Assembly: GCA_000403255.2 (NCBI GenBank)
Contig: KE159571.1
Span: 62,001 to 126,000 of the forward strand
Direction of reading: 5' to 3'
From: Lachnospiraceae bacterium 3-1
GTDB lineage: Bacteria > Bacillota > Clostridia > Lachnospirales > Lachnospiraceae
DNA length: 64,000 nt
Of the stretch, positions 42,507-52,014 are shown one piece after another (the first letter of the stretch is position 1; the number at the start of each line of letters is the position of its first letter). The notes under the pieces were generated by a model, which was given only the letters and a program-made list of their open reading frames with translations, had not been told where the DNA came from and did not search any database. A program made the position numbers and the translations under genes.

Positions 42507-42929
42507 TTATTTTTCTTTCATAAATCTCTGATACTCTTTCTTTACGCTGTCTCCAGTTGCATTCCTTCCAATCCTTCTTGCCGTTTCTTCCCATGAATCT
42601 CCCTCAAAAATTTTATATTTTATAATTCTCTGCATCCGAACTGGGATACTATTCAGCCATTCCTCTGTCTGCATTTTTATGTCTTCTGCTTTTTCCTTCC
42701 GCTCTTCCAACACTTTTTCTTTTCGATGCAGATTCCTTTGATTCACATGTCCCAATTCTGTTCCTGAAATATGGAAATTTTGGGGCTGATATGGAAAATT
42801 TGAATTGCTTCCTTTCACAACCACCTCCACCATTTTTGTTTTCTTTTGTTTCAGTTTTCTAATTTCTAACTCTGTCTCTTTTACCATTTCACAGGCGTCC
42901 ATGTAATCCGATAATATTTTTTTATCCAA
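42507..42929 (-). CDS. Sigma-like late gene regulator (DUF1492/ArpU-like), tailocin
   Basis: The 140-aa protein parallels 12144-12569 nearly end to end (TTG start; MDKKILSDYMDACEMVKETE; SIPVRMQRIIKYKIFEGDSW; final helix ETARRIGRNATGD). It is intact. It lies between the divergent switch and the late promoter. It probably turns on tail and lysis genes after induction. Confidence 0.8.
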   Translation of the reverse strand: MDKKILSDYMDACEMVKETELEIRKLKQKKTKMVEVVVKGSNSNFPYQPQNFHISGTELGHVNQRNLHRKEKVLEERKEKAEDIKMQTEEWLNSIPVRMQRIIKYKIFEGDSWEETARRIGRNATGDSVKKEYQRFMKEK

Positions 42930-43020
42930 AACCTATCCATTCCTCCTGTTATATTTTTGAATTTTACTATGTTTTCTTTTTATCCATGTATCCACCCAAT
43001 TCCTTTCAGAATCCTATCTA

Positions 43021-43133
43021 TTTCGATTTATTCGAAATTTATATTATATTATATCGTTTTTATCGAAAAGTCAATATGTAGTTTCGATATTTTCGAATTT
43101 TTGATTTACAATATAGAAATGGCATGATATAAT
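43021..43133. promoter_or_regulatory. Divergent switch of the tailocin: three TTCGA/TCGAA operators
   Basis: Three 17-bp copies of a pseudo-palindrome lie at 43021-43037, 43053-43069 and 43082-43098 (for example TTTCGATTTATTCGAAA and TTTCGATATTTTCGAAT). The repressor promoter is TTTACA (43105-43110), 17 bp, TATAAT (43128-43133). A minus-strand promoter TTGACT (43069-43074) with TATAAT-like runs near 43044-43054 would drive the regulator and is covered by operators 1-2. Confidence 0.72.
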
Positions 43134-43156
43134 CTAAACATAGGAGGTACAAAATA

Positions 43157-43654
43157 ATGGAAATGACCTTCGGAGAAAAAATTAAAGAATGCCGTAAAGC
43201 ACAAAATTTAACGCAAAAACAACTTGCTGATGCAATCGGCGCGAAACATAATTCTGTTAGTGATTGGGAAAACAATAAGAACAAACCCGATCCAGACACA
43301 ATCGAATTGCTTTGTGATGCATTGAACATCACTCCTAACTATTTATTAAAATCTTCCCAAGAAGATTTTTCTACCAAAGAGAAACAATTAATAAAAAAAT
43401 ATCGTAATTTAGATACTCATGGAAAGAAAATGGTAGATTTTACTTTAAATGAAGAATGGAAACGCTCACACAAGCTGGCGTCTAAGGATACGAAAGCTAT
43501 TTCATCAGCCAAGAACGGGGAATTGACCCATACAAAAGAACGTATCCCTATGGAGCACCTTCTTCCAGACGCTGCACATGAAAGCGTCAACATAGAAGTA
43601 ACTGAGGTAATGAAACAACATGACGAAGATATTATGAATGATGAAAACTTTTAA
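43157..43654 (+). CDS. Repressor of the tailocin (XRE family HTH)
   Basis: The 165-aa protein has a classic XRE helix-turn-helix (GEKIKECRKAQNLTQKQLAD; NSVSDWENNKNKPDPDT) and a linker and C-terminal region without a clear LexA-type peptidase. An AGGAGG site precedes the ATG. It should bind the three 17-bp operators. The following gene encodes an ImmA-like protein, which in ICEBs1 cuts a repressor on DNA damage. Confidence 0.87.
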   Translation: MEMTFGEKIKECRKAQNLTQKQLADAIGAKHNSVSDWENNKNKPDPDTIELLCDALNITPNYLLKSSQEDFSTKEKQLIKKYRNLDTHGKKMVDFTLNEEWKRSHKLASKDTKAISSAKNGELTHTKERIPMEHLLPDAAHESVNIEVTEVMKQHDEDIMNDENF

Positions 43655-43684
43655 TCATGGGGATAAATTAATAATACATATGGG

Positions 43685-44149
43685 GTGACATGTATGGATT
43701 ACACAGAACTGCTCATAGAAGCAGACAACAATCATTTAATCACAAAAGAAAAGCCTTTACAAGCCTATGACGGCAGAATTAAAGGAAACAAAATAGCTAT
43801 TAAAAATACGTTGACAACAACAGAAAAAAAGTGCGTTCTTGCTGAAGAATTAGGACATTATTACACAACTGTTGGAAATATCCTGAATCAGGACAATATT
43901 CAAAACCGCAAGCAGGAACAACGTGCCCGGCTTTGGGCTTACAATAAATTGATTGGATTAAACGGCATTATAAACTCCTACAAACATGGATGCCGTAGTT
44001 TCATGGAAATGTCTGAATATTTAGACGTATCTCAGGAATTTCTTATGGAAGCTGTTGAAAAATACCGTTCCAAATATGGCGTATTCACTACACTGGACAA
44101 CTATGTCATTTATTTTGAGCCTAACTTGGCTGTGATTGAAATATATTAG
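43685..44149 (+). CDS. ImmA/IrrE-like metallopeptidase
   Basis: This 154-aa protein has the phage ImmA-type block CVLAEELGHYYTTVGN with the usual His and Glu, then NRKQEQRARLWAYNKLIGL. The first His of HExxH is Glu here, as I recall for the ExLGHYYT form common in Firmicutes prophages. It is expected to inactivate the partner repressor and so induce the locus. It follows the repressor by 30 bp. Confidence 0.82.
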   Translation: MTCMDYTELLIEADNNHLITKEKPLQAYDGRIKGNKIAIKNTLTTTEKKCVLAEELGHYYTTVGNILNQDNIQNRKQEQRARLWAYNKLIGLNGIINSYKHGCRSFMEMSEYLDVSQEFLMEAVEKYRSKYGVFTTLDNYVIYFEPNLAVIEIY

Positions 44150-44223
44150 CTGTCACACAAGAGTATTGTTGCAATAAGCCTGTTTGTATATCATGAAATC
44201 CAAAATGAAAAGGAGGAAAATCT

Positions 44224-44592
44224 ATGATAGATTTTGAAAATGGCAGTGTATTTAAACTAAAAAAATCAGACGGCTCTGGAAAGGAAGTGGAACCGCTTCT
44301 CATTCCCGGCGAAACCGTAATCGGGAGTTACAAAGGAATCCGAGATTCCGTTACATTTACAAACAAACGCGTAATTGCAGTAAATGTACAAGGAATGACT
44401 GGAAAGAAAAAGGATTACACTTCTCTTCCATATTCCAAAATTCAAGCGTTCTCTGTTGAAACATCCGGGGTTTTTGATATGGATAGCGAATTAGAAATGT
44501 GGTTCAGCAGTATTGGGTCAGTAAAATTCGAATTTACCGGGAATAGTGATATTGTAAGAATTGGGCAGGCAATCAGTTCATTTATTTTATGA
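44224..44592 (+). CDS. Bacterial PH-domain protein, 122 aa
   Basis: The protein has a bPH-type pattern: LLIPGETVIGSYKGIRDSVTFTNKRVIAVN, then SLPYSKIQAFSVETSGVFD. An AGGAGG site precedes the ATG. Such proteins are soluble and of unknown role. It lies outside the tailocin switch and may be host or cargo. Confidence 0.78.
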   Translation: MIDFENGSVFKLKKSDGSGKEVEPLLIPGETVIGSYKGIRDSVTFTNKRVIAVNVQGMTGKKKDYTSLPYSKIQAFSVETSGVFDMDSELEMWFSSIGSVKFEFTGNSDIVRIGQAISSFIL

Positions 44593-44853
44593 CTTGCCGA
44601 GAATTGAACGGGAAACTTAAAAGTGCAGGGATTGCATCCATAAATGCATTTACCAGCTCGTCGATTTTTTCATCAGATATATCTATCTGATCCACAAGCA
44701 GAGTTCTGAACACTTGAAGCAGATTAACCTGAATCCGTGAACCGAACCTCGCGTTTCCAATTCCAAAGCCAGTACTTATGCTGCTTTGTTGAGCATTTGC
44801 GTATTTCAAGTATTTAACCCAATGGGTTATGGCAAAGATTGTATTTTTTTGTG

Positions 44854-44908
44854 CATTGCAGTACCTCCGTATAATAAAGATATTAATTCATACGGAGGTA
44901 CTGCAATG
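44854..44908 (+). promoter_or_regulatory. 19-bp hairpin hiding the transposase start
   Basis: Perfect arms CATTGCAGTACCTCCGTAT and ATACGGAGGTACTGCAATG have a 17-base loop. The second arm contains both the GGAGGT ribosome site and the ATG of the transposase. In an mRNA read from outside it would block translation, a known way in which insertion sequences limit read-through expression. Confidence 0.75.
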
Positions 44909-45825
44909 AAAACCATACATATAGAGTTCAGCGATGAACGGTTAATTACACCCAGCGGACTTGTGTTTGTCGGACAGATTCTTGGCAAAAGCAACTTTGT
45001 CAAAAAGATTAATCGGGCGCCTATTTCGAATGAGTATCTGCAAAAGCAGATAAAATATGGTGATATTCTCCTGACTTACATTGGTATGCTCTGCCAAGGC
45101 AAACCGCAGTACGAAGCTGTCCGCGAAATGATGGATGATCCTGACTATTACAAGTATGCCCTTGGAATCGCATATATGATTCCATCCGCAGAAACCCTCC
45201 GCCATCGTTTCGATATGATTGGCGACTCCCTGCGCGGAGATATCCTCCAGGCAAATATCTACATTCTGCGTGAGATGAAAATCGAACCTACTGCACTTGA
45301 AAATGGCTATGTGCCAGTAGACATTGACGTCACTCCGTTTGATAATTCAAAAACAAAAAAGGAGGGCGTTTCCCGTACCTATAAGGGATTTGATGGTTAT
45401 GCGCCGATCATGGCTTATATAGGGACAGAAGGTTATTTTATCAACACGCAGCTGCGCATCGGAAAGCAGCGCTGCCAGAAAGAAACACCGGATTTCCTGC
45501 GCGAGACGATTGGGCTGTGCCGCCAGCTGACCGATAAACCATTGCTCATCCGGCTTGATTCCGGCAATGACGCATCAGAGAACATTGGCAGCTTTATGGA
45601 AGAAAGTTACAGGTACAACAAGAACGTACCATTGATAAACATGGTCAGCATTTCATAGTACCGGATATAGAGCTTGGCACATATTGGACGAACCTGCCTT
45701 TGTCAGACCAGGACATTATAGATCTTTACCACGCTCACGGTGAATGTGAGCAGTGCCACAGCGAGATGACCCGGGACGGAAGAAAGTCCGTCAACGCAGG
45801 ATACGCACAGTCATCAGTAACCTGA
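44906..45825 (+). pseudogene. IS1380-type transposase, decayed
   Basis: From the ATG at 44906 the frame has the IS1380 pattern: GLVFVGQILGKSNFVKKI-like start, first Asp in DIDVTPFDNS, second Asp in LIRLDSGND. The frame ends at 45658. A shifted frame continues HGQHF, LPLSDQDIIDLYH and a CHSEM (Glu) motif to a stop at 45823-45825. The middle is missing. It is a dead element between tailocin and host genes. Confidence 0.8.
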
Positions 45826-45995
45826 GGATTTACGACAGTTTCGCTTCCGTGACTTAATGACCAATAACGGAATAGGCTGATACGGCACAGGCATATGCAC
45901 TGTGAATTGAAAGCCGCGGCCCATGTTTGTGTAAGCACTACACTGTGATTGACTGTGCAATATCTCCTACCACTCCAACGACTTTATGTAATTTT
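45826..45995. other. IS downstream remnant, no gene
   Basis: About 170 bases without a supported frame lie between the transposase remnant and the kinase stop. It probably includes the right end of the insertion sequence. I could not find a clean terminal repeat. Confidence 0.4.
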
Positions 45996-47096
45996 TCACA
46001 TATTCGAACAAAAAGGCAGCTCCACCGTAAATATCGTACGCTCCTTATGGCTCTCTGCCCAGATGTTTCCATCATGAAGCCTCACAATTTCCTTGGCAAT
46101 GGCAAGCCCCAGCCCAGCGCCTCCCTTTTTGCTCTCTCTGGCGCTGTCCAGCCGATAAAACTGCTCAAAAATACGCCCAAGTTTTTCCTCTGGAATGGTA
46201 GCGCCCGTATTCTCCACCTGAATACGTACCATTTTTTCCGCCAAAGCTGCTCGGATTTTTATCTGACTGCCTTCATAGCTGTAAAGTACTGCATTGCGAA
46301 GCAAATTATCAAATACACGCTGTATTTTGTCTGGATCACAGGTGATTTTCAAATCAGATGGCTCTATCGCCAGTTCACAAGATAAATTTTTTTCCACAAA
46401 GACAGGATGAAATTCAAATATCGTCTGTTCTAACAATATTTTCAAGGAAATCGTAGATTTTTCCAATTCCAGATGAGTTAAGTTAAATCTGGTAATTTCA
46501 AAAAATTCATTGATTAAATCCTCCAACCGCTCCGCCTTTTCCAGTGAAATGGACAGATATTTATCCTGAAGCTTAGGCGAAATCTCCCGTTCTTCTTTTA
46601 ACAAGGTAAGATAACCAATCACAGACGTCAACGGTGTTTTCAAATCATGGGCAAGATATACAATCAAATCATTTTTGCGCTGTTCCGTCTCCCTGACCTT
46701 GCGCTCATTCCATTCCTTCTGCCGCTTTAGCTCATTCATATATTGCTCCACCTCCTGCAGCTGGGGCCGGAGCTGAATCAGGCTTTCGGTATCATTCAAT
46801 TTTTCCATTGACGCCAAGACCTCCTGAAAATAGTTCAAAAGGGTAATCCAGTAAAAGATTCCAATTACCACAAGCCCTGCCAAAAACATAAAACATACAA
46901 AAAGGCCCTGATTATCTGAAATCCAATGAATAAGAGGATATGCTTTTTCATTTCCATACCAGACAAATGATCCAAGAATCGTCTTTCCAAGAAAAAGACA
47001 GGCCACAAGTCCAATCATACATACAAGGGCCGCCCAAAGCATTTTTCGAAAAAATCGGTGTAAAATAATGGTTTTGATATATTTCTTATCTTTCAA
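45996..47096 (-). CDS. VanS-like sensor histidine kinase (orphan)
   Basis: The 366-aa protein has two N-terminal membrane helices (residues ~17-45 and ~70-90), a HAMP-like coiled coil, the H-box VYLAHDLKTPLTSVIGYL, the N-box DNLLRNAVLYS, and the G boxes with GGAGLGLAIAKEIV. This is the VanS/PhoR-type kinase. The TTG start overlaps the end of a regulator stub, as in vanRS operons. The regulator gene itself is gone, so its target is unknown. Confidence 0.88.
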   Translation of the reverse strand: MKDKKYIKTIILHRFFRKMLWAALVCMIGLVACLFLGKTILGSFVWYGNEKAYPLIHWISDNQGLFVCFMFLAGLVVIGIFYWITLLNYFQEVLASMEKLNDTESLIQLRPQLQEVEQYMNELKRQKEWNERKVRETEQRKNDLIVYLAHDLKTPLTSVIGYLTLLKEEREISPKLQDKYLSISLEKAERLEDLINEFFEITRFNLTHLELEKSTISLKILLEQTIFEFHPVFVEKNLSCELAIEPSDLKITCDPDKIQRVFDNLLRNAVLYSYEGSQIKIRAALAEKMVRIQVENTGATIPEEKLGRIFEQFYRLDSARESKKGGAGLGLAIAKEIVRLHDGNIWAESHKERTIFTVELPFCSNM

Positions 47097-47145
47097 TGAT
47101 GTAACCCGCTCCCAAGATTATTTTTATATGCGTGAAAGTATTTTT
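47086..47145 (-). pseudogene. Remnant: C-terminal ~15-19 aa of a VanR-type response regulator
   Basis: Right after the hydF stop a short frame reads THIKIILGAGYIIER and ends in a TAA inside the kinase start. This is the usual end of a VanR/OmpR-type winged helix (wing and last strand). The rest of the gene is missing, so the junction to hydF is a deletion scar. Confidence 0.75.
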
Positions 47146-48393
47146 CTAAAACTTCTTCGGAAGTTTGGCCAGAACATCAGGAAATAATTCCACGCTCCGT
47201 CTTAAAATCCCCTGCATATATGCAATTGCAATTCCATAATTTGTCATAGGTATTCCCTGTTCTATAGCGGATTTTAACCGATACTTCATCTCCCGCTCGT
47301 TCAGCATACAGCCGCCGCAATGAATAACCAGTTGAAACTCTGACAAGTCCTCTGGAAATTCCGTCCCTGACGTAAGCTCTATCTGAAGGCGCTTTTTCGT
47401 ATATTCCCTCAACCAATTGGGCAGCTTGATAGAACCAATATCACCACATTGCCGGTGATGGGTACATCCCTCAGAAATCAGTATTTTATCTCCCTCTTGC
47501 AGCGTTTCAATCCCAGCCGCTCCTCCCACTACCGTCTGTAAATTGCCTTTATACCGGGCAAACAAAATAGAAAACGAAGTAAGAGGAATCTCCCTTGGGA
47601 CATCTGCACAAACCTTCCCAAACACCTGACTGTCTGTAATTACCATGGACGGCTTCTTCCCTAGGCGCTGTAGCAATTCTTTTAATTCATTGTCTTTTAC
47701 TGTAATCGCAGCAGCATCTGCGTCCAGGATATCCCGGATGGTCTGCTGCTGGGGAAGAATCAGCCTTCCCTTCGGCGCCGCCTCATCAACAGGAACCACC
47801 AGGACTACAAAGTCTCCTGGCCGAATCAAATCTCCCACAATTCTTTTTGACGACTCCCCCTGGAGTGTTAGACCTGCAATTTTCTCCTTTAATTCCTGAA
47901 TATGGTATCCCGTCCTTGCGCTGACTGAAATACAGGTTCCATTTTCCCAGTATGCTTTGAGCCTTTCATCCTTTTGAACTTTACTGATTCCTTCTTCCAA
48001 CAAATCCGTTTTATTGATTGCAAGGACAAATGGGATTTTCTTCTCCTCAAACAAATGAATCAGCTCCTGCTCAGCCTCTGCCATCCCATAAATTCCATCC
48101 AGCACCAAAACCGCCGCATCCGTTTTGTTTAAAATCTGCCTCGTCTTTTTGACGCGCAATTCTCCCAATGCTCCCTCATCATCAATCCCAGGGGTATCAA
48201 TAATCACCACAGGTCCCAGAGGTAACAGCTCCATAGCCTTCTGCACCGGATCTGTAGTGGTTCCTTTCACTTCTGACACCACAGCAAGCTCCTGTCCTGT
48301 CACTGCATTTACCACACTGGATTTCCCTGCATTTCTCCTTCCAAAAAAACCAATATGAACACGGTTCCCTAAAGGTGTATGATTTAAACTCAC
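47146..48393 (-). CDS. hydF: [FeFe]-hydrogenase maturation GTPase HydF
   Basis: The 415-aa protein has GTPase motifs GRRNAGKSSVVNAV (G1), a G2 Thr in VKGTTTDPVQ, DTPGID (G3) and NKTD (G4). The C-terminal cluster-binding region has GCTHHRQCGD and HCGGCMLNE (His and Cys ligands). HydF is the scaffold that delivers the 2Fe subcluster to hydrogenase. No hydE, hydG or hydrogenase gene is in view. It is followed by the regulator stub. Confidence 0.94.
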   Translation of the reverse strand: MSLNHTPLGNRVHIGFFGRRNAGKSSVVNAVTGQELAVVSEVKGTTTDPVQKAMELLPLGPVVIIDTPGIDDEGALGELRVKKTRQILNKTDAAVLVLDGIYGMAEAEQELIHLFEEKKIPFVLAINKTDLLEEGISKVQKDERLKAYWENGTCISVSARTGYHIQELKEKIAGLTLQGESSKRIVGDLIRPGDFVVLVVPVDEAAPKGRLILPQQQTIRDILDADAAAITVKDNELKELLQRLGKKPSMVITDSQVFGKVCADVPREIPLTSFSILFARYKGNLQTVVGGAAGIETLQEGDKILISEGCTHHRQCGDIGSIKLPNWLREYTKKRLQIELTSGTEFPEDLSEFQLVIHCGGCMLNEREMKYRLKSAIEQGIPMTNYGIAIAYMQGILRRSVELFPDVLAKLPKKF

Positions 48394-48415
48394 AGCCTTC
48401 CCTCCTTCTTCCCTT

Positions 48416-48661
48416 CTACACTTTTGAATATGCCGTTTTACTGCTGATTCCTTTCAATTTCCCCAACTTACCAGAAAGGGCGCTAATGGTATCCTGTGGG
48501 GCATCCACTGCAATGCTGATAATATTAATTCCCTTTTTGGGATAGGGAATCCCCATCCTGCCAATAATGCAAGAACCATATTCATGAAGAATCTGGTTTA
48601 ATGCTTCCACTGAAGACTCTTCCTCCACAATAATACCAATAATGGCTACTCTTGACTCCAT
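48416..48661 (-). CDS. TM1266-family iron-only hydrogenase system regulator
   Basis: This 81-aa protein (start at 48661 with GAGGATAG) has an ACT-like fold pattern ESRVAIIGIIVEEESSVEAL and the block GRMGIPYPKKGINIISIAVDA. The TM1266 family goes with hydrogenase maturation genes and is thought to bind ligand and DNA. It lies 22 bp before hydF in the same operon. Confidence 0.85.
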   Translation of the reverse strand: MESRVAIIGIIVEEESSVEALNQILHEYGSCIIGRMGIPYPKKGINIISIAVDAPQDTISALSGKLGKLKGISSKTAYSKV

Positions 48662-48692
48662 TCCTATCCTCAAACCTTCATTCTTCAAATTA

Positions 48693-48923
48693 CTATTCCT
48701 CAAATTCTACTGTCACAAAAAAGCCTTTCGGCGTCTCATGTACCTTCACTACAGTTCCTTCTTTGGACTTCAAGCGTTCACTGAAACTATAATTTGCTGA
48801 CATAGCATAAGCTTTGCCCAGGGTATAGTAATAAGAAGTAGGAAGCTTCCCTTCTGTAACCGGAAGCACATCTCCTTCTTTTAACAGCCCTGTTCGTTCC
48901 ATCTTAAATTCCATTTGGCGCAT
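48693..48923 (-). CDS. Hypothetical protein, 76 aa
   Basis: A small beta-rich protein ([39 protein letters not shown]) lies between trkH and the TM1266 gene with a GGAGGA site. No family is recognised. It could be a small adaptor in either operon. Confidence 0.6.
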   Translation of the reverse strand: MRQMEFKMERTGLLKEGDVLPVTEGKLPTSYYYTLGKAYAMSANYSFSERLKSKEGTVVKVHETPKGFFVTVEFEE

Positions 48924-48940
48924 GTCTTGTTCCTCCTTTT

Positions 48941-50380
48941 TTACCGACGCTTCCAGGTAGAGGGAGTAAACAACAGCAAAAGCGGAAACAGCTCCAACCG
49001 TCCTGCCAACATATCAAACATCAATACATACTTTGCAGGTTGGGAATACACCGCAAAATTTTCCGCCGGACCCACCTGATTCAGTCCTGGACCAATATTA
49101 TTCAATGTCGCTGCTACTGCGGTAAAATTAGTAGTAAAATCCAACTCATCCAGAGAAATGAGCAACACAGAAGCCCCATAAACAACTGCATAGGTAATAA
49201 AAAACACGGAAATTGAACGTAACACATCTTTGTTTACCACATGCTTTTCAAAATGTATCTGACGCACGCGTTTGGGATGAATCAAATAGGACAATTCATT
49301 TTTTACCAGCTTCAACATAATTATAATTCGAGATACTTTAATACCTCCACCAGTACTTCCTGCACAGGCGCCAATAAACATCAATAAAACCAGCACAAAC
49401 TTGGAAAACTCTGGCCACTGGTTAAAATCTATCGTAGAATACCCTGTGGTTGTCATAATTGAAGCTACTTGAAAAGCCGCATGATGAAGGGCCTCCAGAA
49501 AAGATGTAAACCCTCCCTTGATATTTATGGTAATCACCAAAACTGCTGTCAAAATAATACCAAGATAGTACCTCATTTCCTCATGCTTCAATGCCTGCAA
49601 AGGTTTTTTCGTCCAAAATAAGTAATATACATTGAAATTAATACCAAACAGGATCATAAAAATCGTAATAATCACCTGAGAAATCATGGGATAAGATCCG
49701 ATACTGCTGTTCAATACCCCAAATCCTCCCGTACCTGCTGTACCAAAGGACAAGGTCATAGATTCAAAAGGAGACATTCCAGTCACCAAAAGCAGAATAA
49801 TCTGGACGATTGTTAAAACCACATACATTTTGTATAGGTTTCTTGCGGTATTTTTAACCCTTGGAACCAGCTTTCCAACGGTAGGGCCTGGGCTTTCTGC
49901 CCGCATTAAATGCATATTATATCCCCCTGCCAAGGGAAGAATTGCCAGGATCAAGACTAATACTCCCATTCCGCCAATCCAGTGAGTAAAGCTTCGCCAG
50001 AACAAGTTGCAATTTGAAAGAGCCTCCACATCACTCAATATACTTGCTCCAGTAGTGGTTAAACCGGAGATTGTTTCAAACAATGCATCTGTATAACTGG
50101 GAAACTCTCCCGATAAAAACAGGGGCAGCGCACCAGTCAAGCTCAAAAGAATCCAGCTTAAGGATACCGTCACAAACCCTTCCCTTGCATAAAATACAGT
50201 ACTCTGGGGCTTTTTCATTTTTCCAAATACGCCAAGGATCAAACAACCTGCCAGTACTGCCCCATAAGCCCAGCCTTCTTTTTCTCTATAAATGACTGCT
50301 GCAATACAAGGAAGAGACAAAAACAATGCCTGAAATTCCAACACCCGACAGAGAATATATCTGATAATCGAATAATTCAT
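48941..50380 (-). CDS. trkH: TrkH/KtrB-type potassium uptake channel
   Basis: The 479-aa membrane protein has the four selectivity-filter-like loops of Trk[43 protein letters not shown] and [12 protein letters not shown]. About ten membrane helices are visible. It forms the K+ pore and is gated by TrkA encoded upstream (17 bp gap). Confidence 0.93.
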   Translation of the reverse strand: MNYSIIRYILCRVLEFQALFLSLPCIAAVIYREKEGWAYGAVLAGCLILGVFGKMKKPQSTVFYAREGFVTVSLSWILLSLTGALPLFLSGEFPSYTDALFETISGLTTTGASILSDVEALSNCNLFWRSFTHWIGGMGVLVLILAILPLAGGYNMHLMRAESPGPTVGKLVPRVKNTARNLYKMYVVLTIVQIILLLVTGMSPFESMTLSFGTAGTGGFGVLNSSIGSYPMISQVIITIFMILFGINFNVYYLFWTKKPLQALKHEEMRYYLGIILTAVLVITINIKGGFTSFLEALHHAAFQVASIMTTTGYSTIDFNQWPEFSKFVLVLLMFIGACAGSTGGGIKVSRIIIMLKLVKNELSYLIHPKRVRQIHFEKHVVNKDVLRSISVFFITYAVVYGASVLLISLDELDFTTNFTAVAATLNNIGPGLNQVGPAENFAVYSQPAKYVLMFDMLAGRLELFPLLLLFTPSTWKRR

Positions 50381-50397
50381 AACACCATTTCCTCCGC

Positions 50398-51753
50398 CTA
50401 TTTCAAAATATCCTTCAGGTCATGGAACCCCTGATTTGTAGTCACTACCACTACTGTATCGCCCATTTCAATTGTATCCTGTCCACCGGGTGTAATAATA
50501 TTTCCTCTCCGGTTGATACAGGCAATCAGGAGATTTTCTTTTAACTGTAATTCTTTTAGCGGAATTCCCACTAGAGCTGATTTCTCCTGGACCCTAAACT
50601 CCAATGCTTCTACTTTATCCTCAATCAATTGATACAATGTCTCAATATTACTGCCAATGGAATTCTGCATGGCACGTACATACTGAAGAATATATTCTGC
50701 TGTGATATTCTTTGGATAAAGCACACTGCCCAGGTCCATGCTGTCAAGAATCTCATCATAGGAAATTCTATGGACCTTCGTAATGGTTTTCGCCTTTGAC
50801 ACACTTTTTGCAAAAAGGCTCAGCATAATATTTTCTTCATCCAAATTCGTCCATGCCACAAATGAATGGGCCTTTGGCATTCCCTCCTCATACAGAAGAT
50901 TACGCTCCGTCCCATCCCCACGAATAATCATGGCCTGGGGAAGAAGCTCACTCAATTCGTTGCATCGTTCTTTATCCTGTTCAATAATTTTTATCTCTAT
51001 ACCCATGGGCAAAAGCTGTTTCGCCAGATAATATGTAGTTTCCCCACCACCAATAATCATACAATTTTTGATCCGGTTGGTGACCATTCCAATTTTCCGA
51101 AAAAAATCATTGGCCTTCCTGGAAGACGCTACAACAGAAATAACATCCTTTTCCCTCAGTATAAAATTACCAGAAGGAATGAATGCTTCCTCTCCACGCT
51201 CTACGGTGCAAATTAACACATCACAATGGAGTCCGCTAGAAATATAAGTTAGCGGCCGGCCATCTAGTACCGACCCTTCCCCGATTCTGCATTTCAAAAT
51301 CTCTACTCTTCCTTTTGCAAAGCTATCTACCTTAATGGCAGAAGGAAATTTTAACAGACGAGCAATCTCGCTGGCTGCTGCATATTCTGGATTAATTACC
51401 ATCGACAATCCTAGCTCTTCTTTAATGTAAGCAATCTCTCGATTATAGATAGGATTACGCACCCTGGCAATCGTATTGCACCCTCCTGCCTTTCTAGCGA
51501 TTAAGCAGCAAAGCAGGTTCACTTCATCCGAGGTGGTAACTGCAATCATCAAATCAGCTTCATCAATTCCTGCTTCATTCTGTACCGTAAAGCTGGCACC
51601 ATTTCCCACAACGCCCATAACATCAAATCGGTTTGCCACTGACTCAGCTTTTTGGGCATCTCTGTCTATTACTGTAATATTGTGTCCTTCTTTACTCAAT
51701 TGTTCTGTCAGAGTTGTCCCAACATTTCCACAACCCACAATAATAATCTGCAT
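50398..51753 (-). CDS. trkA: TrkA potassium channel gating protein
   Basis: The 451-aa protein has two RCK halves, each beginning with a Rossmann nucleotide motif (IIVGCGNVGTTLTEQL at residue 4; CMIIGGGETTYYLAKQL at ~residue 230), and RCK-C parts between. It binds NAD(H)/ATP and opens TrkH. The pair forms one operon. Confidence 0.94.
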   Translation of the reverse strand: MQIIIVGCGNVGTTLTEQLSKEGHNITVIDRDAQKAESVANRFDVMGVVGNGASFTVQNEAGIDEADLMIAVTTSDEVNLLCCLIARKAGGCNTIARVRNPIYNREIAYIKEELGLSMVINPEYAAASEIARLLKFPSAIKVDSFAKGRVEILKCRIGEGSVLDGRPLTYISSGLHCDVLICTVERGEEAFIPSGNFILREKDVISVVASSRKANDFFRKIGMVTNRIKNCMIIGGGETTYYLAKQLLPMGIEIKIIEQDKERCNELSELLPQAMIIRGDGTERNLLYEEGMPKAHSFVAWTNLDEENIMLSLFAKSVSKAKTITKVHRISYDEILDSMDLGSVLYPKNITAEYILQYVRAMQNSIGSNIETLYQLIEDKVEALEFRVQEKSALVGIPLKELQLKENLLIACINRRGNIITPGGQDTIEMGDTVVVVTTNQGFHDLKDILK

Positions 51754-52014
51754 GTCTCCTCCATCTACGGCAGCTTATCTGTCGTCTTTCTCTTTCTTAT
51801 TGCTTGTGCCATCTCAGGGCCGTTCACTTTAATGCTTCGCAGTGAAAAATCTTTCCAAAAACAGCACATAAGGGGAAGCATTTCGCTTCCCCGTTTCATG
51901 ATAAATTTCTACGCTGTTATTATAATACCTTTTCCTTAAAAAGAAAAGATGTTTTCCAATAAATCTTCCATCTTTCACAGTCTGCCTTTTCCCCATATTT
52001 TATACACTTGTGTC
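51754..52014. terminator. Intergenic region with GC-rich hairpin
   Basis: This 261-bp gap has one notable element, arms GGGGAAGC (51872-51879) and GCTTCCCC (51885-51892) around ATTTC. It can end transcription of the upstream kinase operon weakly (no strong U-run on the minus strand). The trkA promoter should also lie here. Nothing else is seen. Confidence 0.5.

Noticed and set aside
44582-44809. 75-codon minus-strand frame next to the insertion sequence
   Set aside because: It overlaps the end of the PH-domain gene and has no clear ribosome site. It might be a remnant, but I cannot support it.
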